Part shown: piece by piece, positions 9,255-22,328 of the stretch | Layout of the letters: every line of letters begins with the position of its first letter | How positions within the stretch are numbered: position 1 is the stretch's first letter | Assembly (NCBI RefSeq): GCF_037997115.1 | Contig: NZ_CP150484.1 | Location: 7,263,589 to 7,327,588 of the forward strand | Length of the DNA stretch: 64,000 bases | Reading direction: 5' to 3' | Origin: Amycolatopsis coloradensis | GTDB taxonomy: Bacteria > Actinomycetota > Actinomycetes > Mycobacteriales > Pseudonocardiaceae | Made by a program: the position numbers and the translations under genes | The notes under the pieces: model-generated | What the model saw: only the letters and a program-made list of their open reading frames with translations | What the model was told of the DNA's origin: nothing | The model's database searches: none

Positions 9255-10160
9255 TCAGTATTCGCCGTGGACCAGGTTCTTTGGCAACTCTCCGCCCAGA
9301 TAGTGGCTCAATTCCCGGACCACCACCGCGTAGGCGCGCTGCCGCCTCCCGCTCACGGAGCCCGCGACGTGCGGTGTCAGCAGCAGTCCCGGACAGTCCC
9401 ACAGCAGGTGCCCGGCGGGCAGCGGCTCCGGGTCGGTCACGTCGAGCGCGGCGCGCAGCCGTCCCGACGCGAGTTCCGCGACGAGCGCGTCGGTGACCAC
9501 GACCGCGCCCCGCGAGACGTTCACGAGGATCGCGTCGTCCGGCATCGCCGCCAGGAACTCCGCGTCGACCATGCCCCGCGTGTGCGGGGTGAGCGGCACC
9601 ATGAGCACCGTGACGTCGTGGTGGGGCAGCAGGACGGGGAGTTCGTCGGCGCCGTGGACACCTTCGCGAGCGTTCGCGCCCACCATCGTGCAGCGCACGT
9701 CGAACGTCTCCAGCCGACGGCGCAGATGCCTGCCGAGGTCGCCCGCGCCGATGATGAGGACCCGCTTGCCCTGCAGGGTGTCGGTGGTCCGGCGTTCCCA
9801 GTGCTTCCGCCGCAGGCCTTCGGCGAAGCCGTCGAGACCGCGGTAGATCGCCAGCAGTACCGCGACGACCCACTCGGCCGAGCTTCCGCCGTGCGCGCCG
9901 CGGCAGGTCGAGAGCAGGACACCGTCCGGCACCTTGCCGACCCAGTCCTCGGCACCCGCCACCAGCAGCTGCACGAGTTTGACGTTCGGCAGTGCGCGCC
10001 AGAGCTCGTCGCTGGGCCGGTCACCGGTCACGAGGACCTCGGCCTCGGCGGCTTCGGGAGGCACCGGCTCGCCGTGGCGGTACCTCACGGGACGCACGCC
10101 GTCGATCTCCGAAAGCGCGGCCACTCCCTCTTCGTCGGGCACGAGAACGGTCACAGTCAT
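9255..10160 (-). CDS. D-isomer-specific 2-hydroxyacid dehydrogenase
   Basis: A 301-residue NAD(P)-dependent dehydrogenase of the phosphoglycerate-dehydrogenase fold. The nucleotide motif GAGDLGRHLRRRL lies mid-protein. The catalytic Arg is in NVSRGAVV, the Glu in DVTDPEPLP and the His in LLTPHVAGS. Substrate is not evident; there is no ACT domain, so it is not a typical SerA. I start it at ATG 10160 (MTVTVLVPDEEG); the 52 extra codons upstream are Arg-rich and unlike the family. Confidence 0.87.
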   Translation of the reverse strand: MTVTVLVPDEEGVAALSEIDGVRPVRYRHGEPVPPEAAEAEVLVTGDRPSDELWRALPNVKLVQLLVAGAEDWVGKVPDGVLLSTCRGAHGGSSAEWVVAVLLAIYRGLDGFAEGLRRKHWERRTTDTLQGKRVLIIGAGDLGRHLRRRLETFDVRCTMVGANAREGVHGADELPVLLPHHDVTVLMVPLTPHTRGMVDAEFLAAMPDDAILVNVSRGAVVVTDALVAELASGRLRAALDVTDPEPLPAGHLLWDCPGLLLTPHVAGSVSGRRQRAYAVVVRELSHYLGGELPKNLVHGEY

Positions 10161-10329
10161 GATCACCACGGTATCCAGTACCTCCGTGTCTCTGCCGGTG
10201 AACCCACGTCCGCGATAGCGGGGCCTTCGGCCATGGCGGGTTTCACGCTTATGCCACTTTTTCGAGGACATCTCAGCTCCGCCAGTACCTCTTACCCGTG
10301 GCTCACGTACGCCCACCTAGGCTTGCCCC

Positions 10330-11553
10330 GTGCGTACCCGGTACCGGCGGAAATGGACCGCGCCGCTGGCCATGCTGGCCTGCGGCGCGCTGATGCTCTC
10401 CGGGTGTGCCGAATTCGACAACACCGCCGCCGGGCAGAAGTTCACCCCGGTCAACCCGCCGTCCCCCGAGGTCCCGCCGCACGTCGGGCCCGGCGGTGAA
10501 GCGGGCGACTCCGGTCCCGGGCGCGGCGGCGGGCGGAACCAGACGCCGACGCCGGTCCCGCCGCCACAGGGGTGCAAGGACTTCGACAAGGCCGTCATCG
10601 CGACCTGCCTGGACACCGTCGCCGCCGTCGCCGCGATCCCCGGTGACGGTACCGCGCCCAGCGCGCTCGCGGGCGAACGCAAGAGCGGCCGGATCCTGCT
10701 CGCCGCCGCGGAGAAGGACCCGGCCGGCTGGGCGACCGTCCCCGTGGACGGCTCCGGCGACGGCGGCCTCACCTCGCTCGCCCTCTCCCCGGGCTTCGCC
10801 GAAGACCAGCTCGTCTTCGCCTACATCACCACCCCGAACGACAACCGGGTCGTCCGGCTGGCGAAGGGCCAGGCGCCGAAACCGGTGCTGACCGGCATCC
10901 CGAAGGGCGCCACCGGCAACCGCGGCGCGATCAGCACCGACGCCAAGGGCGCGCTCCTGGTCGCCACCGGCGACGCGGGCAATCCCGGACTCGCCGCGGA
11001 TCCCGCGTCACTCGCCGGGAAAGTGCTGCGCATCGACACGTCCGGCAAACCAGCCGCGGGGAACCCCACACCGGGTTCGGCGGTCTTCTCGACCGGCGTG
11101 CACTCCCCCGGCGGGATCTGCCGCGACCAGACCGGTTCCCGCGTGTGGCTGACCGACAGGCTGGCCGACAAGGACGTCCTGTACCGGCTTCGTGGCGGCC
11201 AGCCGCTGACCACCCCGGCCTGGAGCTGGACCGACAAGCCCGGGGTGGCGGGCTGCGCCGATTTCGTCGGCGCCACCGGCTATCTCTCGATCACCACGTC
11301 GATCGCGGGCAACCTGCAGAACCTGCCGGTCACCCCGGACGGAGCGGTGACCGGCAAGCCCAACGTCTTCATGGACGGCAAGGTCGGCAAGCCGCCGAAG
11401 ACCTTCGGCAAGTTGTCCGCGATGAGCATGGTCAACCCGCAGATCGCGCTCGCCGGGACGGTCAACAAGGACGGCGGCACCCCGGTTTCGAGCGACGACC
11501 GCGTCGTCATCATCACGCCGTCGGCCAGCTCCGGCGGGGGCGGCAAGGACTGA
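10330..11553 (+). CDS. lppZ: LppZ-like lipoprotein, sorbosone/glucose dehydrogenase fold
   Basis: A 407-residue exported lipoprotein: Arg-rich N-terminus, hydrophobic stretch, lipobox LSGC (Cys26), a Pro/Gly linker, then a beta-propeller like PQQ-type sugar dehydrogenases (LTSLALSPGFAEDQLVFAYIT, GNRGAISTDAKGALLVATGDAG, VFSTGVHSPGGICRD). It matches LppZ (Rv3006) in place and strand. GTG 10330 follows a TAGGCT box (10318-10323) by 6 nt, suggesting a leaderless mRNA. Whether it binds PQQ or is enzymatic is unknown. Confidence 0.82.
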   Translation: MRTRYRRKWTAPLAMLACGALMLSGCAEFDNTAAGQKFTPVNPPSPEVPPHVGPGGEAGDSGPGRGGGRNQTPTPVPPPQGCKDFDKAVIATCLDTVAAVAAIPGDGTAPSALAGERKSGRILLAAAEKDPAGWATVPVDGSGDGGLTSLALSPGFAEDQLVFAYITTPNDNRVVRLAKGQAPKPVLTGIPKGATGNRGAISTDAKGALLVATGDAGNPGLAADPASLAGKVLRIDTSGKPAAGNPTPGSAVFSTGVHSPGGICRDQTGSRVWLTDRLADKDVLYRLRGGQPLTTPAWSWTDKPGVAGCADFVGATGYLSITTSIAGNLQNLPVTPDGAVTGKPNVFMDGKVGKPPKTFGKLSAMSMVNPQIALAGTVNKDGGTPVSSDDRVVIITPSASSGGGGKD

Positions 11554-11559
11554 GCGGCC

Positions 11560-12960
11560 TCACCTGGACGGCCTCGGATGGGCAGGCGGCGTGAACCGGG
11601 TGAACAACGGCGCCATCTCCTTCTCCTTGCCCTGCGGGTCGAACAGCTCCCGCACGAGCCGATACGCGGGGCCGAGCGCGGTCGCGGCGGCGGTGAGCCG
11701 GCGCGGATCGGTGGACGGCCAGTGGCCGGAGTCCACTCGGGACAGCAGGGTGCGCAGCAGGACGATCTCCTCGGCCGCGTTGAACGAGCAGTGACCGCCC
11801 CGGCTGACGTAGGTCTGCCGCAGCAGACCGGGATCGCCGTTGCGCCGTACCTGGTCGCCGTACCATCGGGCCTGCCCCGCGATGGCGCCGCCGTCTCCGG
11901 TGGTGTGCGCGGTCAGCACGGGTGACGGCGTGGTGCCGCGCGCCACCATGTAGCGGTGCATGTAGGCCTGCGCCTTCGGATCCGCCGAGATCCGCGGGGC
12001 CGCGGCGAGCCGGTCGAGATCGGCTTCCAGATCCACGCCTCCGGCGCGGTAGGCGTGCCGGACCAGGTCGAGCCCGCTGGAACGGGCGAGCTGACGCCGA
12101 TAGTCGATCCCGGCGTTCGAGGACGGGTTCCCGCCTGCCCGGTGCTCGATTTCGGGACGTGCGGACGGTCCGTAGCCGTACACGTAGGCCCCGGTGACCC
12201 ACAACGCCTGCTGCGCGAGACGGTCGGCGGGGTCCGTCGGCTCCGGTTCATGCGCGAGCGCCCAGCCCGGGACGGTGCCCAGTGCCCCGGCCAGCGCGAT
12301 CCGGGCCCGTCCGGCCTCGGTCTTTTGGGCTTCGGCCACGACGGCTTCGAGCGCCGCCTGCGCGCCCTGCGGGTCGCGAGGCCGGACGAGGTCGATGTCC
12401 GCGTCCGGTGCCAGCAGGGTCTTGAGCGCGAAAAGCATGTCCAGAGCGCTGTTCCACGTGCCGTTCGCGTCGTACTCGCCGCACTGCGTCAGGACGCCGT
12501 CGAACCGGCCCGGGTTGTTCTCGGCCAGCTTCAGGGAGATCACGGCGCCCATGGACATCCCGCTGGTGATGGTCCGCCGCGGTTTCCCCACCTTGGCCTC
12601 GAACCAGTCGAGCAAGGCGATCTGATCGGTCAGGGCCTCCTCGATCGCGTGCCCGTAAACGCCCTTGTAGTTCGACGCGGCCAGCGCGTAGCCCTGATCG
12701 AGCAGCCAAGACTCGGTCTCGGGTCTGGTGGCCAGCATGATCTGCTCCGGCTTTCCCCATTCCTCCACGTAGAGCCCGTGGCTGTAGAGCACCAGCGTGC
12801 CGTTCCAGCGTTTCGGCACTTTGACCAGGTAGTCCGCTCCGTCGATCGTCCCTTCATGGACGCGCGAGCGCTCTTCGGCGGCCGCCGGTGTGGCGGTGAA
12901 CAGTGCCCCGAAGAGGAGCGCGACGAGCACGGTGATCAGCGTCCTGCGTGTGTGAGTCAT
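11560..12960 (-). CDS. Secreted alpha/beta-hydrolase
   Basis: A 466-residue protein with a Sec signal peptide (RRTLITVLVALLFGALFTATPAAAEE, cleavage after about residue 27). The alpha/beta-hydrolase core has a HGLY oxyanion loop, nucleophile elbow GMSMGA (Ser near 122) and a late HCSFN His. It resembles poorly described actinobacterial secreted hydrolases; the substrate is unknown. ATG 12960 begins 7 nt after a -10 box, so the transcript is leaderless or nearly so. A perfect palindrome fills the promoter spacer (12973-12992), so strong repression is expected. It converges on LppZ with 6 bp between stops. Confidence 0.8.
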   Translation of the reverse strand: MTHTRRTLITVLVALLFGALFTATPAAAEERSRVHEGTIDGADYLVKVPKRWNGTLVLYSHGLYVEEWGKPEQIMLATRPETESWLLDQGYALAASNYKGVYGHAIEEALTDQIALLDWFEAKVGKPRRTITSGMSMGAVISLKLAENNPGRFDGVLTQCGEYDANGTWNSALDMLFALKTLLAPDADIDLVRPRDPQGAQAALEAVVAEAQKTEAGRARIALAGALGTVPGWALAHEPEPTDPADRLAQQALWVTGAYVYGYGPSARPEIEHRAGGNPSSNAGIDYRRQLARSSGLDLVRHAYRAGGVDLEADLDRLAAAPRISADPKAQAYMHRYMVARGTTPSPVLTAHTTGDGGAIAGQARWYGDQVRRNGDPGLLRQTYVSRGGHCSFNAAEEIVLLRTLLSRVDSGHWPSTDPRRLTAAATALGPAYRLVRELFDPQGKEKEMAPLFTRFTPPAHPRPSR

Positions 12961-12967
12961 ACGGGAA

Positions 12968-12997
12968 AAATTAGGTGACCAAATGGTCACCTGTCAA
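12968..12997 (-). promoter_or_regulatory. Esterase promoter with operator in its spacer
   Basis: Minus-strand -35 TTGACA (12992-12997) and -10 TAATTT (12968-12973) are 18 bp apart. The spacer is almost exactly a palindrome, AGGTGACC-AAAT-GGTCACCT (12973-12992, perfect 8-bp arms). A dimeric repressor bound there would block RNA polymerase. No regulator gene is adjacent, so it is probably controlled from elsewhere. Confidence 0.75.
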
Positions 12998-13034
12998 CGC
13001 CGTATGAGGCTCTCCGCACGACCGAAGAGATCGA

Positions 13035-13544
13035 TCAGGGGCGGCGAGTACGGGTCTCGGCACGAAGGAGGCGGACGTCGAAGAACGCGACGACCGCGGA
13101 GACGACAGCGGCGAGCAGGCCGAGGTAGCGGCCGAGCCCGGTCCCGATCTCGATGCCGGCGGCGGAGAAGATCCCGCGCTGATCGGCGTCGAACTGCCAG
13201 TCGAGGGTGGTCCAGCCGAGCAGCATCAGCAGCAGCGCGCCGATGGCCGCCATCAGCCACAGATGCGGCAGGCCCGCGCGTCGGACGGCGTCGGCTCGGC
13301 CGAACAGCACGACGGCCACGCCGGGCAAGAACAGGAGGAAGAGCGGCGCCCAGGCGAGGAAGCCCGAGCGCCACGCGTCGCGCGTGACGTCGTCGGCGGG
13401 CAACGTCGTCAGCGCGTCCTCGATTTCCGGGCGTGAGGCGGTCAGCGTCGTCCACGGAAGGAACAAGGCCACCAGCGCGAGCAGCCCGGCCGCGAGGCCG
13501 AGCCACTCACGCCAGGTGACCTTCTTCAAAGCGAGATCAGGCAC
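13035..13544 (-). CDS. Four-segment membrane protein of unknown function
   Basis: A 169-residue protein with four predicted membrane segments ([70 protein letters not shown]) and an Arg-rich end. I do not recognise a family beyond actinobacterial proteins near gatB. Its start overlaps the gatB stop by 8 bp, so it is probably the last gene of gatCAB. Confidence 0.7.
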   Translation of the reverse strand: MPDLALKKVTWREWLGLAAGLLALVALFLPWTTLTASRPEIEDALTTLPADDVTRDAWRSGFLAWAPLFLLFLPGVAVVLFGRADAVRRAGLPHLWLMAAIGALLLMLLGWTTLDWQFDADQRGIFSAAGIEIGTGLGRYLGLLAAVVSAVVAFFDVRLLRAETRTRRP

Positions 13545-15042
13545 CGACTCGCTCGACGATCAGTTCGCGCACGCGCTTGGCGTCGGCCTGGCCCTTGGTG
13601 GCCTTCATGACCGCGCCGACGATCGCCCCGGCCGCGGCCACCTTGCCACCGCGGATCTTCTCGGCGACATCGGGCTGCGCGGCCAGCGCCTCGTCGACCG
13701 CCGCGATGAGCGCGGAGTCGTCGGAGACGACCTTCAGGCCACGCTTCTCGACGACCTCGGACGGCGAACCCTCGCCGGCGAGCACGCCCTGCACGACCTC
13801 CTTGGCCAGCTTGTTGGTCAGCTCACCGGCGTTCACCAGCGCGATGACCTCGGCCAGCTGCGCCGGGGTGATCGCCAGCTCCGCCAGTTCGATCTCGCGG
13901 GAGTTGGCTTCCTGCGCCAGCGTGTTGACCCACCAGCTGCGGGCCTCGTCCGGGGTCGCGCCCGCCTCGACGGTGGCGGCGACCAGGTCGACCGCGCCGA
14001 CGTTGAGCAGGTCGCGCAGTGCCTCGTCGGTCAGGTTCCACTCGCGCTGGATGCGCTTGCGGCGTTCCGACGGCATCTCCGGCAGCGTCTTGCGCAGCTC
14101 CTCGACCCATTCGCGCGACGGCGCGATCGGGACCAGGTCGGGCTCCGGGAAGTACCGGTAGTCCTCGGCGGTCTCCTTGGTGCGGCCCGGCGACGTGGTG
14201 CCGTCGGCCTCCTGGAAGTGCCGCGTCTCCTGCTTGATCGACCCGCCCTCGGCGAGGATCGCCGCCTGGCGCGTCATCTCGTAGCGCACGGCGCGCTCGA
14301 CGCTGCGCAGCGAGTTGACGTTCTTGGTCTCGGTGCGCGTGCCGAACTCGGTCGCGTCCTTGGCCATCAGCGAGACGTTCGCGTCGCAGCGCAGGGAACC
14401 CTGGTCCATGCGGACGTCGGAGACGTCCAGCGCGCGCAGCAGATCCCGCAGGGCGCTCACGTACGCGCGGGCGACCTCGGGGGCACGGCCGCCGGTGTGC
14501 TCGATCGTCTTGGTGACGATCTCGATCAGCGGCACGCCGGCGCGGTTGTAGTCGAGCAGCGAGTGCTCGGCGCCATGAATACGACCCGTCCGGCCGCCCA
14601 CATGGAGCGACTTGCCGGTGTCCTCCTCCATGTGCGCGCGCTCGATCTCCACGCGCACGACCTCGCCGTCGTCCAGCGTCACGTCGAGGTAGCCGTTGAA
14701 GGCGATCGGCTCGTCGTACTGCGAGGTCTGGAAGTTCTTCGGCATGTCCGGGTAGAAGTAGTTCTTCCGGGCGAACCGGCACCATTCGGCGATCTCGCAG
14801 TTGAGCGCCAGGCCGATGCGGATCGCGCCCTCGACCGCCTTGCCGTTCACGACCGGCAGCGAACCGGGCAGGCCGAGACAGGTCGGGCACACCTTGGTGT
14901 TCGGCTCGCCGCCGAACTCGTTGGCGCAGCCGCAGAACATCTTGGTGTTCGTGTTCAGCTCGACGTGCACCTCGAGGCCCAGCACCGGGTCGAACCGCTC
15001 GATGACGTCGGCGTAGTCCATGAGTTCCACCACGGCGGTCAC
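13537..15042 (-). CDS. gatB: Asp-tRNA(Asn)/Glu-tRNA(Gln) amidotransferase subunit B
   Basis: The tRNA-binding and kinase-like subunit of GatCAB, which amidates misacylated Glu-tRNA(Gln) and Asp-tRNA(Asn). It has [11 protein letters not shown] at the N-terminus, the zinc cysteines (FCGC...CPTC, about residues 37-60), and the tail/YqeY domain ending [12 protein letters not shown]. The 501-residue length is normal. GTG 15042 overlaps the gatA stop by 4 bp (GTGA). An internal ATG at 15021 ([12 protein letters not shown]) is a possible alternative. Confidence 0.96.
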   Translation of the reverse strand: MTAVVELMDYADVIERFDPVLGLEVHVELNTNTKMFCGCANEFGGEPNTKVCPTCLGLPGSLPVVNGKAVEGAIRIGLALNCEIAEWCRFARKNYFYPDMPKNFQTSQYDEPIAFNGYLDVTLDDGEVVRVEIERAHMEEDTGKSLHVGGRTGRIHGAEHSLLDYNRAGVPLIEIVTKTIEHTGGRAPEVARAYVSALRDLLRALDVSDVRMDQGSLRCDANVSLMAKDATEFGTRTETKNVNSLRSVERAVRYEMTRQAAILAEGGSIKQETRHFQEADGTTSPGRTKETAEDYRYFPEPDLVPIAPSREWVEELRKTLPEMPSERRKRIQREWNLTDEALRDLLNVGAVDLVAATVEAGATPDEARSWWVNTLAQEANSREIELAELAITPAQLAEVIALVNAGELTNKLAKEVVQGVLAGEGSPSEVVEKRGLKVVSDDSALIAAVDEALAAQPDVAEKIRGGKVAAAGAIVGAVMKATKGQADAKRVRELIVERVGA

Positions 15043-16556
15043 TTCTTTCCTCCCAGCTCCGGAACCTCGTGCACCAGCGAGCCACCGTTGGCGGCGTCGC
15101 GTGCGACCTCGTAGGCGGCGCCGACGCGGTACAGCCGGTCGTCGGCCATCGCGGGGGCCATGATCTGGAGGCCGACCGGCAGGCCGTCCTCGTGCGACAG
15201 TCCACTCGGGACACTCATCGCGGCGTTGCCGGCGAGGTTCGACGGAATGGTGCAGAGGTCCGCCAGGTACATCGCCATCGGGTCGTCGACGCGTTCGCCG
15301 ATCTTGAACGCCGTGGTCGGCGTGGTCGGCGAGACCAGCACGTCCACCTTTTCGTAGGCGGCTTCGAAGTCCCGCGTGATGAGCGTGCGGACCTTCTGCG
15401 CCGAGCCGTAGTAGGCGTCGTAGTAGCCCGAGGACAGCGCGTACGTGCCGAGCATGATGCGGCGCTTGACCTCGGGGCCGAAGCCCTTCTCACGGGTCAG
15501 CGACATGACCTCTTCGGCGCTGTGCTCGCCGTCGTCGGACACGCGCAGGCCGTAGCGCATGGCGTCGAACCGGGCGAGGTTCGACGAGCACTCGCTCGGC
15601 GCGATCAGGTAGTACGCGGGCAGCGCGTAGGTGAAGTTCGGGCACGAGACCTCGACGACCTCGGCACCGAGCGCGCGCAGCTGCTCGACTGCGGCCTCGA
15701 AGGACCGCAACACGCCCGGCTGGTAGCCGTCGCCGGCGAATTCCTTGACTACGCCGACGCGGACGCCCTTGAGGTCACCGGTCAGGCCCTGGCGGGCCGC
15801 GGCGACCACCGGCGGGACCGGCGCGTCGATCGAGGTCGAGTCCATCGGGTCGTACCCGGCGATGACCTCGTGCAGCAGAGCGGCGTCGAGCACCGTCCGC
15901 GCGCAGGGACCGGCCTGGTCGAGCGACGACGAGAAGGCGACGAGACCGTAGCGGGAGACACCGCCGTACGTCGGCTTCACGCCGACGGTGCCGGTGACCG
16001 CGCCGGGCTGGCGGATCGAGCCACCGGTGTCGGTGCCGATCGCGATCGCGGCCTCGAACGCCGCGATGGAGGCCGAGGAGCCACCGCCGGACCCGCCGGG
16101 GATACGGGCGTGGTCCCACGGGTTGTGCGTCGGGCCGAACGCGGAGTTCTCCGTGGAGGAGCCCATCGCGAACTCGTCCATGTTGGTCTTGCCGAGCACC
16201 ACGACACCGGCCTCGCGCAGCTTGCGCGTCACGGTGGCGTCGTACGGCGGGAGCCAGTTCTCCAGGGTCTTCGAACCGACCGTGGTCGGGATGCCCTTGG
16301 TGGTCAGCACGTCCTTGAGCGCCAGCGGGACACCGGCGAGCGCCGACTTCGGCGCCTTGCCCTCGGCGACGTCGGCGTCCACCGCGCGGGCGGCTTCGAG
16401 CGCGCCCTCGGTGTCGACGTGCAGGAAGGCGTGGATGTGGTCGTCGACCTCGGCGATCCGGTCCAGGTGGGCCTGGGTGACCTCGACGGCCGAGACCTCT
16501 CGGGACTGGATCTTCTCCGCCAGCTCGGCGGCGGTCAGCTTGATGAGTTCGGTCAC
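15039..16556 (-). CDS. gatA: Asp/Glu-tRNA amidotransferase subunit A
   Basis: The amidase subunit that releases ammonia from glutamine for GatB. The catalytic Ser-cisSer-Lys triad is visible: Lys in GVPLALKDV (about 80), the [11 protein letters not shown] loop, and the nucleophile in [13 protein letters not shown] (about 178). At 505 residues it is full length. GTG 16556 overlaps the gatC stop by 4 bp. M. tuberculosis has pfkA between gatA and gatB; here they are fused into one overlapping unit without it. Confidence 0.97.
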   Translation of the reverse strand: MTELIKLTAAELAEKIQSREVSAVEVTQAHLDRIAEVDDHIHAFLHVDTEGALEAARAVDADVAEGKAPKSALAGVPLALKDVLTTKGIPTTVGSKTLENWLPPYDATVTRKLREAGVVVLGKTNMDEFAMGSSTENSAFGPTHNPWDHARIPGGSGGGSSASIAAFEAAIAIGTDTGGSIRQPGAVTGTVGVKPTYGGVSRYGLVAFSSSLDQAGPCARTVLDAALLHEVIAGYDPMDSTSIDAPVPPVVAAARQGLTGDLKGVRVGVVKEFAGDGYQPGVLRSFEAAVEQLRALGAEVVEVSCPNFTYALPAYYLIAPSECSSNLARFDAMRYGLRVSDDGEHSAEEVMSLTREKGFGPEVKRRIMLGTYALSSGYYDAYYGSAQKVRTLITRDFEAAYEKVDVLVSPTTPTTAFKIGERVDDPMAMYLADLCTIPSNLAGNAAMSVPSGLSHEDGLPVGLQIMAPAMADDRLYRVGAAYEVARDAANGGSLVHEVPELGGKK

Positions 16557-16852
16557 TGTTCTTCTCCCAGAATCCGCGGCACCCGGAAACGACCCTCTTC
16601 GCTGGCAGGCGCACCGGCCAGCGCCTGCTGCTGGGTCAGCCCCGGTCGGACCGTGTCCTCACGGAACACGTTGGTCAGCGGCACGGCGTGCGACGTGGGC
16701 GGGACATCCTCGCCTGCGACCTCGCTCACCTTGGCCACCGAGTCCAGGATCTGGTCGAGCTGGCCCGCGAAGACGTCCAGCTCCTCTTCGGTGACGGCAA
16801 GCCTGGCCAGCTTGGCGAGGTGTGCGACCTCGTCGCGGGAAATGTTGGGCAC
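16553..16852 (-). CDS. gatC: Asp/Glu-tRNA amidotransferase subunit C
   Basis: A 99-residue subunit that clamps GatA and GatB. It has the typical start [24 protein letters not shown] and the [24 protein letters not shown] belt. I chose GTG 16852, preceded by GGGAG at about 10 nt and giving the usual GatC length; the ATG at 16900 would add 16 unconserved residues. First gene of gatC-gatA-gatB. Confidence 0.93.
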   Translation of the reverse strand: MPNISRDEVAHLAKLARLAVTEEELDVFAGQLDQILDSVAKVSEVAGEDVPPTSHAVPLTNVFREDTVRPGLTQQQALAGAPASEEGRFRVPRILGEEQ

Positions 16853-17096
16853 GCGGGTGACTCCCGGGGTGTGCTGTGCGGGTTCTGTCGGAAGCTGCAA
16901 GTCTATGGTGGCGGCGTCGGCGGACTCGACTGGGTTATGCCGCGGCCTGCGCTCCCATGTCGGGTAAGGAGTGCCTGGTTCGTTATCCCGCGCCCCGGAC
17001 GTCGGGTCCCATTACCTCGTCCGGTCTGTCACAATCGGCGCCCGGCGTAGCGCGTTCCACGGCGAGGCTGGGACGCCTGAGGCGAGAGGGGCGCGT

Positions 17097-17750
17097 GTGT
17101 CGTTCCTGATCCGGGTCCAATTACCGGACACCCCGGGGACCCTCGGCGCGGTCGCCACCGCGCTCGGCACCGTCGGCGCCGACATCCTGAGCGTGGACGT
17201 GGTCGAACGCGGCGGCGGTGTCGCCGTCGACGACCTCGTCGTCGAAATCCCGTCCGGCAGGCTGCCGGACGCGCTCATCACCGCCGCCGAAAGCGTCGAC
17301 GGGGTCGAGGTCGACGCGGTCCGCCCGTACGCCGGGGTCCTGGACACCCATCGCGAGCTCGAACTGGTCGAGGAGATCGCCGCGAAGCCCGCCGCGGGGC
17401 TGGAGATCCTCGCCGAAGGGGTGCCGCGGATCATCCGGGCGGGCTGGGCCGTGGTCGTCGAGCACGCCGAGTCCGGCGCGATCCGGCTCGCGTCGTCCAA
17501 CGCCGCGCCCGAGACGCCGATCACCGACCTGCCGTGGCTGCCGCTGGAACGCGCCACCATCCTCGACGCCGAGGAGGCCTGGGTGCCGGAGACGTGGAAG
17601 GAACTGGGGACCGAACTCGCGGCGACGCCGCTGGGGAAGCCCGGGAAGGCGCTGCTGGTCGCCCGGCCGGGCGGGCCGAACTTCCGGGCCGCCGAGGTGG
17701 CGCGGCTGACGCACTTCGCGGGCATCGTCGCCGTCGTGCTGGACAGCTGA
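17097..17750 (+). CDS. ACT-domain protein (Rv3013-like)
   Basis: A 217-residue protein. The N-terminal ACT domain (SFLIRVQLPDTPGTLGAVATALGTVGADILSVDVVER) suggests small-molecule, probably amino acid, sensing. The rest resembles a conserved actinobacterial region divergent from gatC, as Rv3013 is. GTG 17097 has GAGAGGGG at 17083-17090 as ribosome site; the longer frame to 16971 runs through the promoter region. It converges on the acetyltransferase at 17823 with a palindrome between. Confidence 0.8.
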   Translation: MSFLIRVQLPDTPGTLGAVATALGTVGADILSVDVVERGGGVAVDDLVVEIPSGRLPDALITAAESVDGVEVDAVRPYAGVLDTHRELELVEEIAAKPAAGLEILAEGVPRIIRAGWAVVVEHAESGAIRLASSNAAPETPITDLPWLPLERATILDAEEAWVPETWKELGTELAATPLGKPGKALLVARPGGPNFRAAEVARLTHFAGIVAVVLDS

Positions 17751-17753
17751 ACT

Positions 17754-17819
17754 CCGCGTTTCGTCCTCTGAATGCGGTAGTTGCACGCGCAAGTACCGCA
17801 TTCAGAGGACTAAATGCGG
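17754..17819. repeat. CAGAGGAC-family palindrome (long hairpin)
   Basis: Two inverted units (17754-17784 and 17789-17819) form 31-bp arms with three mismatches and a 4-nt loop, each containing CAGAGGAC or its complement. It fills the gap between converging stops at 17750 and 17823. It is the longest near-perfect hairpin of this family here. Confidence 0.8.
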
Positions 17820-17822
17820 GGG

Positions 17823-21148
<3,326 letters not shown>

Positions 21149-21170
21149 GACGGGCACGCTACCGCGCCGC

Positions 21171-22208
21171 TCACCAGCCTTCAGGCGGTTCGGTGAAAGC
21201 CTTGCCCGCCTCCCGGCTGAGTGTGAGCGCGCGGCGCATCCAGTCGGGGGTGGCGCCCGCCAGACCGCACGCCGGGGTCGGCACGACCCGTTCGGCGAGG
21301 ATCTCGCGGCGGAAACCCAGCCGGTCGACGAGGTTGAACACGGGCGTGACCACGTCGCGCAGCTCCACCGGGACACCGGGATCGGTCGTGGGGACGAGTC
21401 CGAGCATCAGCGTCGTCCCGGAGTCCAGCGTCTCGCCGATCTCGTCGAGCTGCGCGGGCGAAGCGCCCCTCAGCAAGGTGAAATCGAAGGCGACCGCCTG
21501 CGCCCCCGCCGCGCGCAGCAACGAGATCGGCGGCTTTTCGGCGCAGCAGTGCACCGCGACCGGCTGACCGGTGACACGCTCCGCCCCGGAGATCACCGTC
21601 GACAGCAGTTCGCGCGCCTCCGCCGCGGGCACGGCGGGAACCGTGCCGTAGCCGGACGCCGTCGGGAGATCACCGGCGAGGACCTCGGGCAGCGACGGTT
21701 CGTCGAACTGGATCACCACCGGCGCGCCGATCCGCGACTTCAGTTCCGCGACGTGCTCGGCCAGCCCGTCGAGCAGCGACGCGGCGAAATCGCGCAGCGC
21801 GCCCTTGTCGGTGAGGATCCGGTGCCCGCGCGGAAGCTCGATGTTCGCGGCGAGCGTCCACGGCCCGGCGACCTGGATCTTGAAGGCGGGCGGCGCGGCG
21901 CCTGCCTTTTCCCGCGCCTCCTGAACGGCGTCGAGGTCCCAGTTCATCAGGTCGACGGCCCGGCGGTGGTCGTGCCCGGGACGGGCGGCGACCCGATAAC
22001 CGCTCGGCACGACCTCGACCGCGAGGTCGACCAGCAGCGCCGCCGTCCGGCCGATCATGTCGGCCCCGACGCCGCGGGCGGGAAGTTCGGGCATACAGGG
22101 GAATTCGGGCAGTTCGCCGAACACGATCGAAGCGGCCTCGACCGGATCGGTACCGGGCAGGGAACCGATCGCGGTGGCCGCGCCAAGGGGCCAAGGTCGT
22201 TCGTTCAC
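21171..22208 (-). CDS. MetE-like (vitamin B12-independent methionine synthase) domain protein
   Basis: A 345-residue TIM-barrel protein matching the C-terminal catalytic domain of MetE, as in Rv3015c. Visible features are GAATAIGSLPG, VQVAGPWTLA-like FKIQVAGPWTLAANI, QFDEPSLP, and zinc-type ligands in HCCAEKP and TPACGLAG. At half the MetE length, it lacks the N-terminal domain. These short homologues may use other methyl donors; the reaction is unknown. GTG 22208 gives MNERPWPLGAATAIG. Confidence 0.8.
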   Translation of the reverse strand: MNERPWPLGAATAIGSLPGTDPVEAASIVFGELPEFPCMPELPARGVGADMIGRTAALLVDLAVEVVPSGYRVAARPGHDHRRAVDLMNWDLDAVQEAREKAGAAPPAFKIQVAGPWTLAANIELPRGHRILTDKGALRDFAASLLDGLAEHVAELKSRIGAPVVIQFDEPSLPEVLAGDLPTASGYGTVPAVPAAEARELLSTVISGAERVTGQPVAVHCCAEKPPISLLRAAGAQAVAFDFTLLRGASPAQLDEIGETLDSGTTLMLGLVPTTDPGVPVELRDVVTPVFNLVDRLGFRREILAERVVPTPACGLAGATPDWMRRALTLSREAGKAFTEPPEGW

Positions 22209-22328
22209 ACCCGGATTCTCCCCTTGGTCCGACCCGGCGGGGCGGCGGGGCAGGGGAGGACACGGACATTCGACGCAATTGCCGTCGACGAGCCCGATCC
22301 GGCGCCCGGCGCATTACGCTGACCTGCC

